Shown here in pieces: positions 26,586 through 36,116 of a stretch of 64,000 nt of DNA. A program made the translations under genes and the position numbers. The stretch comes from Peptoniphilaceae bacterium (GTDB lineage: Bacteria; Bacillota; Clostridia; Tissierellales; Peptoniphilaceae). The notes beneath the pieces are model-generated. The model was not told the DNA's origin and did not search any database. It saw only the letters and a list, made by a program, of their open reading frames with translations. The stretch is from contig CABJAE010000004.1 of the NCBI GenBank assembly GCA_902363535.1, positions 1 through 64,000 of the forward strand, given 5' to 3'. Numbering within the stretch: position 1 is the stretch's first letter; every line of letters begins with the position of its first letter.

Positions 26586-26948
26586 TTAGAACTTCAGTCC
26601 TGCTTCGCGAGCAGCTTCGGCTAAAGCGGCGATGCGACCGTGGTAGACGTAACCGGAGCGATCGAAAACAACTTCTTCGATGCCGTTTTCCTTTGCTTTC
26701 TTTCCGATTGCTTCACCGACGGCTTTGGCCGCTTCTACGTTCTTCGTGCTTTCCAGGTTCAAGGACTTGTCCAAGGTGGAAGCACTGGCTAATGTCTTTC
26801 CGTTTACATCGTCGATCAGTTGAGCGTATAAATGGTGCGCACTGCGGTAAATGGCAAGACGAGGTTTGGATTCCGTTCCGTTAATCTTCTGTCTGACGCG
26901 AATATGTCTCGCTTTTCGATTGCCTTGGCGATCAACTTTTTTAAACAA
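26586..26948 (-). CDS. rplR: 50S ribosomal protein L18
   Basis: A 120-residue L18 that binds 5S rRNA. It has the conserved [20 protein letters not shown] and the C-terminal [20 protein letters not shown]. Standard position between rplF and rpsE. Confidence 0.97.
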   Translation of the reverse strand: MFKKVDRQGNRKARHIRVRQKINGTESKPRLAIYRSAHHLYAQLIDDVNGKTLASASTLDKSLNLESTKNVEAAKAVGEAIGKKAKENGIEEVVFDRSGYVYHGRIAALAEAAREAGLKF

Positions 26949-26965
26949 AACACTCCACTCCTTTC

Positions 26966-27502
26966 TTACTTACCGGTCTTACCGACTTTTCTGCGTACGT
27001 ATTCGTCAACGTAGCGAATGCCCTTGCCCTTGTAAGGCTCCGGCGAACGGAAGCTGCGAATATAAGCGGCGTAAGCGCCGACTTTTTGCTTATCGATTCC
27101 CCGCACGATGATTTGCGTGTTGGACGGAACTTCGACTTCGATTCCTTCGGGATCTTCGAGTTCGATGGGGTGGGAGTGACCGAGGTTTAAGTTCAGCTTT
27201 TTGCCTTGCTTTTGCGCACGGTAACCGGTACCGATAATTTCCATTTGCTTTTCGTAGCCGTTGACGACGCCTTCGATGTTGTTGGCGATGAGGGTACGAT
27301 AAAGGCCGTGGAGGGCGCGAATGTTTTTGTTGTCGTTGGGACGCGTGACGACGACTTGATTGTCTTCGACGGCGACGGTAATGGCCGGATCGACTTCCGT
27401 TTGAAGGGCGCCCTTGGGGCCTTTCACTTCGACGATGTGGCCGTTGACCTTCACTTCAACGCCGGAAGGGATTTCGATGGGATTCTTTCCGATTCTGGAC
27501 AT
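26966..27502 (-). CDS. rplF: 50S ribosomal protein L6
   Basis: A 178-residue L6, [20 protein letters not shown], with the C-terminal [20 protein letters not shown] characteristic of the family. L6 binds near the sarcin-ricin loop and GTPase centre. It follows rpsH by 15 bases. Confidence 0.97.
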   Translation of the reverse strand: MSRIGKNPIEIPSGVEVKVNGHIVEVKGPKGALQTEVDPAITVAVEDNQVVVTRPNDNKNIRALHGLYRTLIANNIEGVVNGYEKQMEIIGTGYRAQKQGKKLNLNLGHSHPIELEDPEGIEVEVPSNTQIIVRGIDKQKVGAYAAYIRSFRSPEPYKGKGIRYVDEYVRRKVGKTGK

Positions 27503-27517
27503 CTTTTACTCCTTCCT

Positions 27518-27913
27518 TTACCAAACGTAGCAGAGAACTTCTCCGCCAACTTGTTCCTTGCGTGCATCGCGATCCGTCATAATGCCCTTGGATGTAGAGA
27601 TGACGGCAATGCCTAAGCCACCTAATACCTTGGGGATTTCCGTGTTCTTTGCATAGACGCGAAGACCGGGTTTGGAAATGCGCTTGATGCCGCTGATTAC
27701 TTTTTCGTCGTTTCTTCCGTATTTTAATTCTACATTAATTTTGCCTTGAGGTCCTTCTTCAAGCACGTCGTAGCCTTTAATATAGCCTTCCTCGAGAAGG
27801 ATACGGGCGATTTCCGCCTTCATTTTCGAAGCGGGAATCTCAACAGATTTATGTTTTGCATCGTTGCCATTACGGATTCTCGTAAGCATATCTGCAATAG
27901 GGTCTGTCATCAT
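27518..27913 (-). CDS. rpsH: 30S ribosomal protein S8
   Basis: A 131-residue S8, [20 protein letters not shown], ending [20 protein letters not shown] and LCYVW. The ATG at 27913 is preferred over an upstream TTG because it sits eight bases after AAGGAGG. S8 organises the central domain of 16S rRNA and, in E. coli, represses the spc operon. Confidence 0.96.
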   Translation of the reverse strand: MMTDPIADMLTRIRNGNDAKHKSVEIPASKMKAEIARILLEEGYIKGYDVLEEGPQGKINVELKYGRNDEKVISGIKRISKPGLRVYAKNTEIPKVLGGLGIAVISTSKGIMTDRDARKEQVGGEVLCYVW

Positions 27914-27938
27914 AATCAATTCCTCCTTTCGGTTAGCC

Positions 27939-28124
27939 TTACCAGCTTGCCTTTCTTACGCCGGGGATTTGCCCTGCGTAAGCCAGTTTACGGAAACAAA
28001 TTCTGCAAATACCGTATTTTCTCAGCACTGCGTGAGGGCGACCGCAAATCTTGCATCGGGTGTAGTTTCTGGCGCTGTACTTGTTTTTACGTTTTTGCTT
28101 CGCTACCATGGATTTCTTTGCCAC
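27939..28124 (-). CDS. rpsN: 30S ribosomal protein S14, type Z
   Basis: A 61-residue short S14 with the zinc-binding pair CKICG ... CRICF, the C+ form typical of Gram-positive bacteria. Ends [17 protein letters not shown]. It is placed between rplE and rpsH as usual, three bases after rplE. Confidence 0.96.
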   Translation of the reverse strand: MAKKSMVAKQKRKNKYSARNYTRCKICGRPHAVLRKYGICRICFRKLAYAGQIPGVRKASW

Positions 28125-28127
28125 AGT

Positions 28128-28679
28128 TTAACCCTCCTTCTTTGCAAAAGGCATGCCCATCTTTTCAAGGAAGGACTTTGCCTCTTCGTCGGTTTCGGCG
28201 GTTGTCACGATGGTGATATCCATGCCGCGCAACGTGTCGATTTTATCGTATTCGATTTCCGGGAAAATCAATTGTTCTTTGAGTCCCAGAGCGTAGTTTC
28301 CTCTGCCGTCGAATGCCGTGGGCTTGATGCCGCGGAAGTCGCGAACGCGCGGCAGGGCGACGTTCATGAGCTTGTCGAGGAAATCATACATTCTGTCACC
28401 GCGCAGGGTAACTTTGCAACCGATGGCGCTGCCTTCACGCAATTTGAAGTTTGCGATGGACTTGCGCGCTTTGGTAATAATCGGTTTTTGGCCGGCGATT
28501 AAAGTCAAGTCGTTGACGGCACTTTCCAGTGCTTTCGGATTGTCCTTGGCTTCGCCCAGACCGATATTAATCACGACCTTTTCAAGGCGAGGAATTTGCA
28601 TGGTGTTGGCATACTTAAACTCGTCCATTAAAGCAGGTGCGACTTCGTTTTGGATTTTTTCTTTTAATCTCGATGTCAT
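28128..28679 (-). CDS. rplE: 50S ribosomal protein L5
   Basis: A 183-residue L5 that binds 5S rRNA and forms bridge B1b with S13. It has [39 protein letters not shown] and [20 protein letters not shown]. The ATG at 28679 is chosen, six bases after AAGGAGG; a GTG immediately before it is an alternative. Confidence 0.96.
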   Translation of the reverse strand: MTSRLKEKIQNEVAPALMDEFKYANTMQIPRLEKVVINIGLGEAKDNPKALESAVNDLTLIAGQKPIITKARKSIANFKLREGSAIGCKVTLRGDRMYDFLDKLMNVALPRVRDFRGIKPTAFDGRGNYALGLKEQLIFPEIEYDKIDTLRGMDITIVTTAETDEEAKSFLEKMGMPFAKKEG

Positions 28680-28690
28680 CACAGGCCTCC

Positions 28691-29005
28691 TTACTTATCA
28701 GAAATCGTAGCGCCGGAGGACTTCAGGACACGTACCTTCTTGCCGTCTTTAAACTCGTAGCCGATGCGGCTTCTGGTGTTGGTCTTTGTATCGTAATACA
28801 TGACATTGGATACGTGGATCGGTGCTTCAACCTTGTTGATGCCACCGGGATTTTGCGGTCCTCTCGGTTTTTCGTGTTTCGTCACGATGTTGACACCTTC
28901 GACGACAACGCGGTCAAGTTTGGGAAGGGTGCGAACGACCTTGCCTTTTTTGCCTTTGTCCTTGCCGGAAATGACTTCGACGGTATCTCCTTTTTTGATG
29001 CGCAT
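28691..29005 (-). CDS. rplX: 50S ribosomal protein L24
   Basis: A 104-residue L24 with an N-terminal KOW motif ([20 protein letters not shown]) and [21 protein letters not shown]24 nucleates large-subunit assembly. Located between rplN and rplE. Confidence 0.97.
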   Translation of the reverse strand: MRIKKGDTVEVISGKDKGKKGKVVRTLPKLDRVVVEGVNIVTKHEKPRGPQNPGGINKVEAPIHVSNVMYYDTKTNTRSRIGYEFKDGKKVRVLKSSGATISDK

Positions 29006-29019
29006 TCTATGCCACCTCC

Positions 29020-29388
29020 TTAAAGAACTTCCGGAGCCAAGGAGATAATACGCATAAAGTTTTCTCCTCTGAGCTCACGGGTTACCGGCCCGAAAATACG
29101 GGTACCTTGGGGATTTTTATCGTCCTTAATGATGACGGCTGCGTTGTCGTCGAACTTAATGTAGGTTCCGTCGGGACGACGAATGCCTTTTTTCGAACGA
29201 ACGATGACCGCCTTGACGACGGCACCTTTTTTGACAACGCCACCGGGTGTTGCGTGTTTGACGGAGCAAACGACGATGTCGCCAATGTTGGCATAGTGAC
29301 GGTTCGTGCCGCCTAATACCTTGATGACGCCCAGTTCTCTTGCGCCGGAGTTGTCAGCAACTCTTAATCTGGTTTCTTGTTGAATCAT
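29020..29388 (-). CDS. rplN: 50S ribosomal protein L14
   Basis: A 122-residue L14, [20 protein letters not shown], ending LREENF-type sequence (here [17 protein letters not shown]). L14 contacts 16S helix 14 in an intersubunit bridge and binds the silencing factor RsfS. It follows rpsQ by 13 bases. Confidence 0.97.
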   Translation of the reverse strand: MIQQETRLRVADNSGARELGVIKVLGGTNRHYANIGDIVVCSVKHATPGGVVKKGAVVKAVIVRSKKGIRRPDGTYIKFDDNAAVIIKDDKNPQGTRIFGPVTRELRGENFMRIISLAPEVL

Positions 29389-29401
29389 CCCGAGAACCTC
29401 C

Positions 29402-29656
29402 TTATTTCGCTTTTTCTACGATTTGGACGAGGCGGAATCTCTTATCCTTCGAAAGGGGACGTGTCTCCATTGCGCGTACGGTATCGCCGACACTTGCTTC
29501 GTTGTTCTCGTCGTGCACCTTGTATTTCTTCGTGTTTTTGAATCGTTTATTGTAAATCGGGTGACTCTTGAAGGTCTCGACGGCGACGACAATCGTCTTG
29601 TCCATGGCATCGCTTACGACCTTACCGGAGATCACTTTTCGTTGATTTCTTTCCAT
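29402..29656 (-). CDS. rpsQ: 30S ribosomal protein S17
   Basis: An 84-residue OB-fold protein, [20 protein letters not shown], with the signature [21 protein letters not shown]17 binds the 5' domain of 16S rRNA. It starts three bases after the rpmC stop. Confidence 0.97.
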   Translation of the reverse strand: MERNQRKVISGKVVSDAMDKTIVVAVETFKSHPIYNKRFKNTKKYKVHDENNEASVGDTVRAMETRPLSKDKRFRLVQIVEKAK

Positions 29657-29659
29657 AAG

Positions 29660-29866
29660 TTACGCCTCCTTTTCCATGTTGAGCTCGCGCTCTCTTTGGA
29701 TGGTCTTAACCCGCGCGATGTCTTTCTTCACGCTTTTAATGGTGGACGGATTGTCTAGTTGACCTGTTGCAAGTTGAAAGCGAAGGTTAAAGAGCTCGTT
29801 CTTCAACTCGGACACCTTTTTATTCAGCTCGTCACCGGATAAATTGCGGATGTCTTTAATTTTCAT
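29660..29866 (-). CDS. rpmC: 50S ribosomal protein L29
   Basis: A 68-residue helical hairpin protein, [20 protein letters not shown], with [20 protein letters not shown]. The start at 29866 is chosen because GAGGG lies upstream and the longer frame would extend into rplP. The gene overlaps the rplP stop by 11 bases. L29 lies at the tunnel exit and contacts SRP and trigger factor. Confidence 0.95.
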   Translation of the reverse strand: MKIKDIRNLSGDELNKKVSELKNELFNLRFQLATGQLDNPSTIKSVKKDIARVKTIQRERELNMEKEA

Positions 29867-30296
29867 TGCTATCGCCCTCACTTTCTTCCTTATTCTTGGC
29901 GATAAAACGCGTTTTGATGGGAAGCTTCATGGCTGCGAGACGCATGGCTTCTCTGGCAACTTCTTCTTCGACGCCACCCAGTTCAAACAGAACGCGGCCC
30001 GGTTTTACGACGGCTACCCAGTATTCGGGTGCCCCTTTACCGGAACCCATACGGGTTTCAGCCGGCTTTTCGGTAACCGGTTTGTCGGGGAATACTTTGA
30101 TCCAGATGTTCCCGCCACGACGAATGTAGCGGGTCATGGCACGACGTGCGGCCTCGATTTGATTGGAAGTGATCCAGGTCGGTTCCAATGCTTGGATGCC
30201 AAATTCACCGTAGGTGAGCGTATTGCCTCTGTGCGCAACACCTTTCATTCTCCCGCGATGTTGTCTCCGATATTTTACTCTTTTCGGCATTAACAT
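29856..30296 (-). CDS. rplP: 50S ribosomal protein L16
   Basis: A 146-residue L16, [20 protein letters not shown], with the basic loop and [21 protein letters not shown]16 stabilises A-site tRNA and the central protuberance. AGGAGG lies seven bases before the start. Confidence 0.97.
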   Translation of the reverse strand: MLMPKRVKYRRQHRGRMKGVAHRGNTLTYGEFGIQALEPTWITSNQIEAARRAMTRYIRRGGNIWIKVFPDKPVTEKPAETRMGSGKGAPEYWVAVVKPGRVLFELGGVEEEVAREAMRLAAMKLPIKTRFIAKNKEESEGDSNEN

Positions 30297-30313
30297 AGTG
30301 CTTTCCTCCTCAC

Positions 30314-31051
30314 TTACCGTCTATCTTGGCCTTGGCCTTGATTTCTGCGGTTGCCCCCGCGGCGCTTGTCGTTGTTGCCGCGACGTCTGTTGTCTCGACG
30401 ATTTCTGCGTCCTTGAGGCGCTTCGGGGAGAACTTCTCCCTTATAGAGCCATACCTTGACGCCGATCTTGCCGTAAGTCGTGTCCGCTTCGGCAAAACCG
30501 TAATCGATGTCTGCGCGTAAGGTTTGAAGGGGGATGGTACCTTCGCTGTAGCCTTCGCGACGGGCCATGTCGGCGCCGCCTAAACGGCCGGAGCATTGGG
30601 TACGGATTCCCTTTACGCCTAAGCGCATAACCCGTTGGATGGTTTGTTTCATGGCACGACGGAAGGCGACGCGGCGTTCCAATTGTGCTGCAATGTTTTC
30701 GGCGATTAAAGTCGCATCCAGGTCGGGATTTTTGATTTCATCGACGTTGATGACGACGCTTCTGCCGGTTAATTTTTCAAGCGCTTGGCGAAGTTCTTCC
30801 ACGCCGGTGCCGCCGCGGCCGATGACCATGCCCGGCTTTGCCGTGGAGATGGAAATCTTTACTTTGTTGGCAGCCCGTTCGATTTCGATGCGGGAAACGC
30901 CTGCTTGGAATAAATTCTTCTTGATGTATTTACGAATTTCGTTGTCTTCGACGAGGAGATCTCCAAAGTCTTTTTTGTCGGCATACCATTTGGAATCCCA
31001 ATCTTTAATGATCCCTACACGAAGACCGTGCGGATTTACTTTTTGACCCAT
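30314..31051 (-). CDS. rpsC: 30S ribosomal protein S3
   Basis: A 245-residue S3 with an N-terminal KH domain ([20 protein letters not shown]) and the C-terminal domain ([20 protein letters not shown]). It has a longer basic Arg/Asn/Gly-rich tail (from about residue 212) than E. coli S3, with repeats of the type RRGGN. S3 forms part of the mRNA entry gate. Confidence 0.97.
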   Translation of the reverse strand: MGQKVNPHGLRVGIIKDWDSKWYADKKDFGDLLVEDNEIRKYIKKNLFQAGVSRIEIERAANKVKISISTAKPGMVIGRGGTGVEELRQALEKLTGRSVVINVDEIKNPDLDATLIAENIAAQLERRVAFRRAMKQTIQRVMRLGVKGIRTQCSGRLGGADMARREGYSEGTIPLQTLRADIDYGFAEADTTYGKIGVKVWLYKGEVLPEAPQGRRNRRDNRRRGNNDKRRGGNRRNQGQGQDRR

Positions 31052-31065
31052 TCTTCTCCCCCTTA

Positions 31066-31401
31066 TTATTCTCTTTCGGAAACGACAACGCCGATGTGGC
31101 TGGAGCGCTTCAGAATCGGATACGCCATGCCCTTTGCTTTGGGGCGGTAACGTTTCATCGTCGGACCGTCGTTTGCGTAAGCTTCCTTAACAATGAGATC
31201 TTCACGATCCAAGTTCAGGTTGTTTTCCGCATTGGCGACGGCGGAGTGAAGAACTTTATAAAGTTCACGGGCGCCGCGCTTCGGTGTGAATTTCAGAAGC
31301 GCCAGGGCTTCATCCACTTGTTTGCCGCGAATTTCCGCGCAAATGAAGTTGACCTTCAAAGGAGAAATGCGTACGTATTTTGCAATTGCTCTTGCTTCCA
31401 T
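31066..31401 (-). CDS. rplV: 50S ribosomal protein L22
   Basis: A 111-residue L22, [20 protein letters not shown], with the tunnel-lining loop region around [21 protein letters not shown]22 helps form the exit-tunnel constriction and is a known site of macrolide-resistance changes; none is evident here. Confidence 0.97.
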   Translation of the reverse strand: MEARAIAKYVRISPLKVNFICAEIRGKQVDEALALLKFTPKRGARELYKVLHSAVANAENNLNLDREDLIVKEAYANDGPTMKRYRPKAKGMAYPILKRSSHIGVVVSERE

Positions 31402-31414
31402 TCGTTACTCCTCC

Positions 31415-31693
31415 TTACATTCTCGTGGTTTTTTCGCCGCCGCCGTGACCGCGGAAAGTGCGAGTCATGACGAATTCGCCGAGTTTGTGGCCGACCATAT
31501 CTTCGGTGATGTAGATCGGTACGTGTTTTCTACCGTCGTGAACGGCGATGGTGTGGGACACCATTTCCGGGAAGATCGTCGAACGACGAGACCAAGTTTT
31601 TACCACTTCTTTTTTGTTTGCTTCGTTGAGGGCGTCAATTTTCTTCAACAGATGTTCATCTGCGAAAGGGCCCTTTTTAATGGATCTGGACAT
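31415..31693 (-). CDS. rpsS: 30S ribosomal protein S19
   Basis: A 92-residue S19, [20 protein letters not shown], with [20 protein letters not shown] and [18 protein letters not shown]19 forms a head complex with S13. Standard position after rplB. Confidence 0.97.
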   Translation of the reverse strand: MSRSIKKGPFADEHLLKKIDALNEANKKEVVKTWSRRSTIFPEMVSHTIAVHDGRKHVPIYITEDMVGHKLGEFVMTRTFRGHGGGEKTTRM

Positions 31694-31707
31694 TGCTTCC
31701 TCCTCCC

Positions 31708-32538
31708 TTATTTCGTTCTACGACGAACGATGTAACGATCGCTCTTCTTGTTTTTCTTACGCGTCTTAAGACCCAGTGCCTTCTTACCCCAAGGTGTCAT
31801 CGGGGACGGACGACCGATGGGGGTACGACCTTCACCACCGCCGTGGGGGTGATCAACCGGGTTCATTGCGGAACCGCGGACGTGGGGACGAATACCTAAG
31901 TGGCGTTTCTTCCCGGCCTTACCTAAGTTAATCAGTTCGTGGCTGATGTTTCCGACGGTGCCGACGGTGGCGCGGCAGTTGACGCTGACGCGGCGGTATT
32001 CGCCGGAGGGCAGACGGAGTTGAGCCATCGTGCCTTCTTTTGCGGAAAGTTGTGCCGAGGTGCCGGCTGCGCGAGCGATTTGGCCGCCCTTGCCGGGGGT
32101 CATTTCAATGTTGTGCACCGTAGTACCGACGGGAATGGCGTGCAAGGGAAGGGCGTTACCGATTTTAATGTCGGCATCTTCGCCGGATTCCACTTTGTCG
32201 CCGACCTTTAATCCCTTCGGGGCTAAGATGTAGCGCTTTTCGCCGTCTGCGTAGTTTAACAGGGCGATGTAGGACGTACGGTTCGGGTCGTATTCGATTT
32301 GTGCAACCTTTGCGGGTACGCCGTCTTTGGCGCGCTTAAAGTCGATGATTCTGTATTTTTTCGCAGCGCCGCCGCCTCTATGGCGACTGGTGATGCGACC
32401 GTGTGCATTGCGGCCGGCCGATTTATTGAGGCTGACGACCAAGCTTTTTTCAGGTTTGCTTCTGGTAATTTCTTCGAAACTGGCGACGGTCATGCCTCTG
32501 CGGCCGTTCGTCGTCGGTTTATATCTTTTGATCTCCAT
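31708..32538 (-). CDS. rplB: 50S ribosomal protein L2
   Basis: A 276-residue L2, [20 protein letters not shown], with the catalytic-centre loop [20 protein letters not shown] (here preceded by IRP). L2 supports subunit association and peptidyl transfer. It has a normal length and follows rplW by 18 bases. Confidence 0.97.
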   Translation of the reverse strand: MEIKRYKPTTNGRRGMTVASFEEITRSKPEKSLVVSLNKSAGRNAHGRITSRHRGGGAAKKYRIIDFKRAKDGVPAKVAQIEYDPNRTSYIALLNYADGEKRYILAPKGLKVGDKVESGEDADIKIGNALPLHAIPVGTTVHNIEMTPGKGGQIARAAGTSAQLSAKEGTMAQLRLPSGEYRRVSVNCRATVGTVGNISHELINLGKAGKKRHLGIRPHVRGSAMNPVDHPHGGGEGRTPIGRPSPMTPWGKKALGLKTRKKNKKSDRYIVRRRTK

Positions 32539-32556
32539 GAATGTCCCTCCTTAGGC

Positions 32557-32847
32557 TTATTGCATGCTGTCGAAGAATTCAATCGGTTGGGAATCATCCG
32601 TTAAGGTGACGATGGCTTTCTTCCAGTTGGGACGCTTGCCTACATTCATGCCTTGACGTTTGACTTTGCCTGTCATGTTCATCGTGTTGACCTTGGCTAC
32701 CTTGACGGAGAAGATCGCTTCGATGGCTTTTTTGATTTCCGATTTGTTGCTCGTCTTCGCTACTTCAAAGGTGTACTTGTTATTTTCCATGTCCATCATG
32801 GATTGTTCAGTAATGATAGGACGAATGATGATATCAAAGTTTTTCAT
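32557..32847 (-). CDS. rplW: 50S ribosomal protein L23
   Basis: A 96-residue L23 beginning [20 protein letters not shown], with KTSNKSEIKKAIEAIFSVKV. L23 is the docking site for trigger factor and SRP. It overlaps the rplD stop by one base. Confidence 0.97.
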   Translation of the reverse strand: MKNFDIIIRPIITEQSMMDMENNKYTFEVAKTSNKSEIKKAIEAIFSVKVAKVNTMNMTGKVKRQGMNVGKRPNWKKAIVTLTDDSQPIEFFDSMQ

Positions 32848-33470
32848 TAGTTATACACCTCCACGATTTTGTCCAGCGCATCCTTGGTGAGGATCAGGGA
32901 GTCGTATTTTAAGATGTCGTAAACATTCATGGTGCCGACCGTAGAAACTTCTGCATTCGGAAGGTTTCTTGCACTTAATACGACGTTTTTGTCGCTATCT
33001 GCCGTGACGATCAATGCCTTCTTGGCGGCGCCCATGTTTTTAAGCGCTTCGCTTAATGCCTTGGTCTTGGGTGCTTCCAGCGCCAGTTGATCGACGACGA
33101 TGAGTTCTTTTTCTTGAACCTTGGAAGTCAAAACGGATTTCATGGCCAAACGACGAACCTTTTTCGGGGTCGTGTAGCGGTAGCTTCTCGGCTTCGGTGC
33201 AAAGACGATGCCGCCGCCGCGCCATTGAGGCGAACGGATGGAGCCTTGTCTTGCACGGCCCGTACCCTTTTGTCTCCAGGGTTTCTTGCCGCCGCCGCGA
33301 ACCTCTGCGCGAGTTTTGGCGGACTGTGTACCTTGACGTCTGTTGGCCAGAATATTCTTTACGACCAAATAGACGACGTGTTCGTTAATTTCTACATTAA
33401 AGATATCGTCGGAAAGTTCGATTTCTTCTAAGGACTTGCCGGCCATATCTATCATTTGGAACTTAGTCAT
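32847..33470 (-). CDS. rplD: 50S ribosomal protein L4
   Basis: A 207-residue L4, with the tunnel loop region [20 protein letters not shown] and the core [21 protein letters not shown] segment. In E. coli L4 also represses the S10 operon by binding its leader; whether this holds here is unknown, though the leader does contain a terminator-like hairpin. Confidence 0.97.
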   Translation of the reverse strand: MTKFQMIDMAGKSLEEIELSDDIFNVEINEHVVYLVVKNILANRRQGTQSAKTRAEVRGGGKKPWRQKGTGRARQGSIRSPQWRGGGIVFAPKPRSYRYTTPKKVRRLAMKSVLTSKVQEKELIVVDQLALEAPKTKALSEALKNMGAAKKALIVTADSDKNVVLSARNLPNAEVSTVGTMNVYDILKYDSLILTKDALDKIVEVYN

Positions 33471-33490
33471 TATTCGTGTCCTCCTCTCGC

Positions 33491-34123
33491 TTATTTACCG
33501 CTTTTAACCGTGGCACGAACGCGAACGAGTCCGTTTTTCGGTCCGGGAACGGCACCTTTAATTAAAAGGAAGTTGTTGTCGGCATCGACACGTACAACTT
33601 CGAGGTTTTGAACGGTGACACGTTCATTCCCCATGCGTCCCATCATGCGGTGGCCCTTCCATACGCGACCCGGGTAGGATGCAGCACCCATACCACCGGG
33701 CATTCTGTGGAATTTCGAGCCGTGGGTTTCACGACCGCGACCGAAGTTGTGGCGCTTAATGAGACCTGCGGTCCCTTTACCCTTGCTGGTACCGGTGACA
33801 TCGACCTTGTCGCCTTCTTCGAAAACGGTGACGTTCAACTCGTCGCCGACGTTGAAGTCTTCGCCTTCAGCCAAGGGGAATTCGCGGAGCACCCGTTTGT
33901 ATTCCACACCGGCCTTGTCGAAGTGGCCCTTCAAGGGTTTGTTGACGCGTTTTTCTTTTACGGCGCCGGTGGCGACTTGAATCGCTTCGTAACCGTCGAT
34001 GTCCGTGGTCTTTCTTTGAACGACCACTTGGGGTTCAACCGCCACGACGGTGACGGGAACTTGTACGCCTTCTTCGGTAAAGATTTGGGTCATGCCAATC
34101 TTTTTACCCAATGCATATTTCAT
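33491..34123 (-). CDS. rplC: 50S ribosomal protein L3
   Basis: A 210-residue L3, [20 protein letters not shown], with the central extension [20 protein letters not shown] that reaches the peptidyl transferase centre. L3 is an early assembly protein. It follows rpsJ after 50 bases. Confidence 0.97.
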   Translation of the reverse strand: MKYALGKKIGMTQIFTEEGVQVPVTVVAVEPQVVVQRKTTDIDGYEAIQVATGAVKEKRVNKPLKGHFDKAGVEYKRVLREFPLAEGEDFNVGDELNVTVFEEGDKVDVTGTSKGKGTAGLIKRHNFGRGRETHGSKFHRMPGGMGAASYPGRVWKGHRMMGRMGNERVTVQNLEVVRVDADNNFLLIKGAVPGPKNGLVRVRATVKSGK

Positions 34124-34173
34124 AAAATACCTCCATTACAGCGGATTGCCTGGCAATCATATAGTCCGACAGC

Positions 34174-34491
34174 TTACAGTTTTATCTCGATATCTACACC
34201 TGCGGGCAGATTGAGTTTCATTAAAGAATCCACGGTCTTTTGGTTCGGGTTCATGATGTCGATTAAACGCTTGTGCGTTCTTTGTTCGAACTGTTCACGG
34301 GAATCCTTGTGTTTGTGTACGGAACGAAGAATGGTGATGATTTCTTTTTCCGTGGGCAAGGGTACCGGACCGGATACGTCGGCGCCGCTGGCTTTTGTCG
34401 CTTCGACAATTCTTTGAGCGGAGCTGTCTAATAACTCGTGGTCATAAGCTTTCAAACGAATTCTGATTTTTTGTTTTACATTTGCAGACAT
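34174..34491 (-). CDS. rpsJ: 30S ribosomal protein S10
   Basis: A 105-residue S10, [20 protein letters not shown], with [21 protein letters not shown]10 is in the 30S head and is also the NusE transcription elongation partner. It is the first gene of the operon, preceded by TAGGAGGGA and a 220-base leader with a promoter. Confidence 0.97.
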   Translation of the reverse strand: MSANVKQKIRIRLKAYDHELLDSSAQRIVEATKASGADVSGPVPLPTEKEIITILRSVHKHKDSREQFEQRTHKRLIDIMNPNQKTVDSLMKLNLPAGVDIEIKL

Positions 34492-34570
34492 TTAGTCCCT
34501 CCTAGTGCATTTTCCTCAACGATAAGGGAAGAGCGCCGATCAACTTAGCCGGGTGTTTTCTGTGCCCCGT

Positions 34571-34596
34571 AAAAAAAGTCGGGCGCTCCGTCGCCC
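34571..34596 (-). terminator. Terminator-like hairpin in the rpsJ leader (possible attenuator)
   Basis: Read leftward, GGGCG and CGCCC pair around a six-base loop and are followed by GAC and seven T. It lies 75 bases before the rpsJ start and downstream of the operon promoter, so it would act on the operon's own transcript. An alternative small stem CCAAT/ATTGG overlaps its 5' arm by two bases. Confidence 0.55.
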
Positions 34597-34718
34597 AATT
34601 CTCGATTGGACATTCTCGACAATAATTCCCTTTTCCGCAAGCCTCCGATGCGAACACATCTTTGCGCCTGTTTCAAAGCCACCTATTGTGTCAACGCATG
34701 TCTCACGCATACCCTAGT

Positions 34719-34747
34719 ATTATACATAAAAAAGAACCTGAAATCAA
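34719..34747 (-). promoter_or_regulatory. Promoter of the S10-spc-alpha operon
   Basis: Read leftward, TTGATT (34747-34742) and TATAAT (34724-34719) are separated by 17 bases. The -10 is perfect and the -35 matches four of six. This leaves a leader of roughly 220 bases before rpsJ. No other coding sequence is seen between 34491 and 34941. Confidence 0.75.
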
Positions 34748-34940
34748 GGGATTTAGGCATTTTTCAGGGATTTTTGCAGGCCGAAGCCCTTCATCCCGTG
34801 TATTTACTTTGGCAACTCAGCTATAATAACCGAAAATTCCTACGATTGCAAGGCTTTTTTCAAAACTTTACATAACGAGCGGCTTATCTTTTTTCATTGC
34901 ATCTCTCTGTGATAAAATACGAATGGAAAGGACGGTGTCT

Positions 34941-35528
34941 ATGAAACTCTTAATTTTATTTGCAAGCCCCCGGCCTCGAGGAAACACGGCGCAGCTTCTG
35001 GACAAAATCACTGAACGATTCGACGAATCCGTCGAGATCACCCGCTTCGATCTCTACACCATGGATTTAAAAAGCTGCATCGCCTGCCGCCGCTGCCAAA
35101 GAGTGACCGACAGCTTCCACTGCGTGCACGACGACGACATGCAGAAAATTTTCGACGCGGCCCTCGAAAGCGATCTGATTCTTTTCGCCACGCCGATTTA
35201 TTCCTTCTATTGTACACCGCCCATGAAAATTGTCATGGACCGTTTGGTCTACGGCATGTGCAAGTACTACGGCGAAACCATGGGGCCCTCTCTTTGGGTG
35301 GGCAAAACCATCGCCCTTCTCTCCACCTTCGGCTATCCGGAGGAAAAGGCCTCGGATCTGTTGGTCGAAGGGCTTCGGCGCTACGCGAAGCACAACAAAT
35401 TAAATTTCCTCGGCGCCTACGGCGAGCGTCAGCGTTCCTACAAGGAACCCTTTATGAACGAGCAGGTAAAAGAAAGAGCCCGCGCCTTTGCCGAAAAGCT
35501 TATGGCCTTTGGCGAGACCTTAAATTAA
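34941..35528 (+). CDS. Flavodoxin-fold NAD(P)H-dependent oxidoreductase
   Basis: A 195-residue FMN reductase of the flavodoxin family. The start MKLLILFASPRPRGNTAQLL is chosen because AAAGGA lies upstream. It has the FMN-phosphate loop SPRPRGNT, a cysteine cluster CIACRRCQ (typical of the iron-sulfur-flavoprotein-like or NADPH:FMN group) and ATPIYSFYCTPPMKIVMDR. Substrate is unknown. A bidirectional terminator separates it from the convergent next gene. Confidence 0.85.
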   Translation: MKLLILFASPRPRGNTAQLLDKITERFDESVEITRFDLYTMDLKSCIACRRCQRVTDSFHCVHDDDMQKIFDAALESDLILFATPIYSFYCTPPMKIVMDRLVYGMCKYYGETMGPSLWVGKTIALLSTFGYPEEKASDLLVEGLRRYAKHNKLNFLGAYGERQRSYKEPFMNEQVKERARAFAEKLMAFGETLN

Positions 35529-35558
35529 ACGGAAGGCATGACGTTTACCCTATCATCC

Positions 35559-35595
35559 AAAAAATCCCCTTTCCGCGCGGAAAAGGGGATTTTTG
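35559..35595. terminator. Bidirectional terminator
   Basis: A stem AAATCCCCTTTTCC / GGAAAAGGGGATTT-type repeat with flanking A and T runs lies between two convergent genes and can serve both. Confidence 0.8.
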
Positions 35596-35604
35596 TTCGA
35601 TGTT

Positions 35605-36003
35605 TTACAGTTCGATGCCGTCTAATTGTTTGCCCGCCATATTTGCGTAGGACAGGCTGACATTTTCCAAGGTGTAGATTTCGAAGACGTCGTCTTCCAC
35701 GCTGTAACCGGCTTTCGCCAACATGGGCATGGCTTCCAAGGCAGCCTTTTTGGATTCCGGAGAAGTGATGAATTTCGCTTCGCCGGTGATGCGCAGGGTA
35801 TTCATCTTACTGTCCAGGGCGCAGAATTCCGTTTTCGGATTGGCCTTCAATTGTTTGCACATTTTTTTGCGGTTGTCCGTGTAAAAAGCCAATTGGCCTT
35901 CAAATTCCATGACGAAACCAATGGGGCGAACGTGGGGTTGATCCCCGTCCGTGGTGGCTGCGTAAAATACTTTGGCGTTTTGTAAATACTCGATCACTTT
36001 CAT
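35605..36003 (-). CDS. Pyridoxamine 5'-phosphate oxidase-family (split-barrel) flavoprotein
   Basis: A 132-residue protein starting MKVIEYLQNAKVFYAATTDG; the start follows AAGGAGAC and is preferred over 75 bases of extra upstream frame. PHVRPIGFVMEFEGQLAFYT is the usual flavin-binding pattern of small PNPOx-like proteins. Family members bind FMN, F420 or heme; the reaction here is unknown. Confidence 0.85.
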   Translation of the reverse strand: MKVIEYLQNAKVFYAATTDGDQPHVRPIGFVMEFEGQLAFYTDNRKKMCKQLKANPKTEFCALDSKMNTLRITGEAKFITSPESKKAALEAMPMLAKAGYSVEDDVFEIYTLENVSLSYANMAGKQLDGIEL

Positions 36004-36076
36004 TGCCAGTCTCCTTTTTTCTTTCAACTTCATCACAATTCTTCCTATTCTATACCCCATATGGCTTTCGCCACGC

Positions 36077-36107
36077 AAAAAACGCCCGAGATCTCTCGAG
36101 CGTTTTT
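36077..36107. terminator. Terminator downstream of clpB
   Basis: A stem AAAACGC.CGAG / CTCG.GCGTTTTT with flanking A and T tracts, nine bases past the clpB stop; it could work in both directions. Confidence 0.75.
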
Positions 36108-36116
36108 GTCTTTGGT

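Noticed and set aside
34571..34596. Terminator of an upstream leftward gene
   Set aside because: The next leftward gene upstream starts at 36003 and ends at 35605 with its own strong terminator, and a rightward gene lies between; the hairpin is inside the rpsJ leader.
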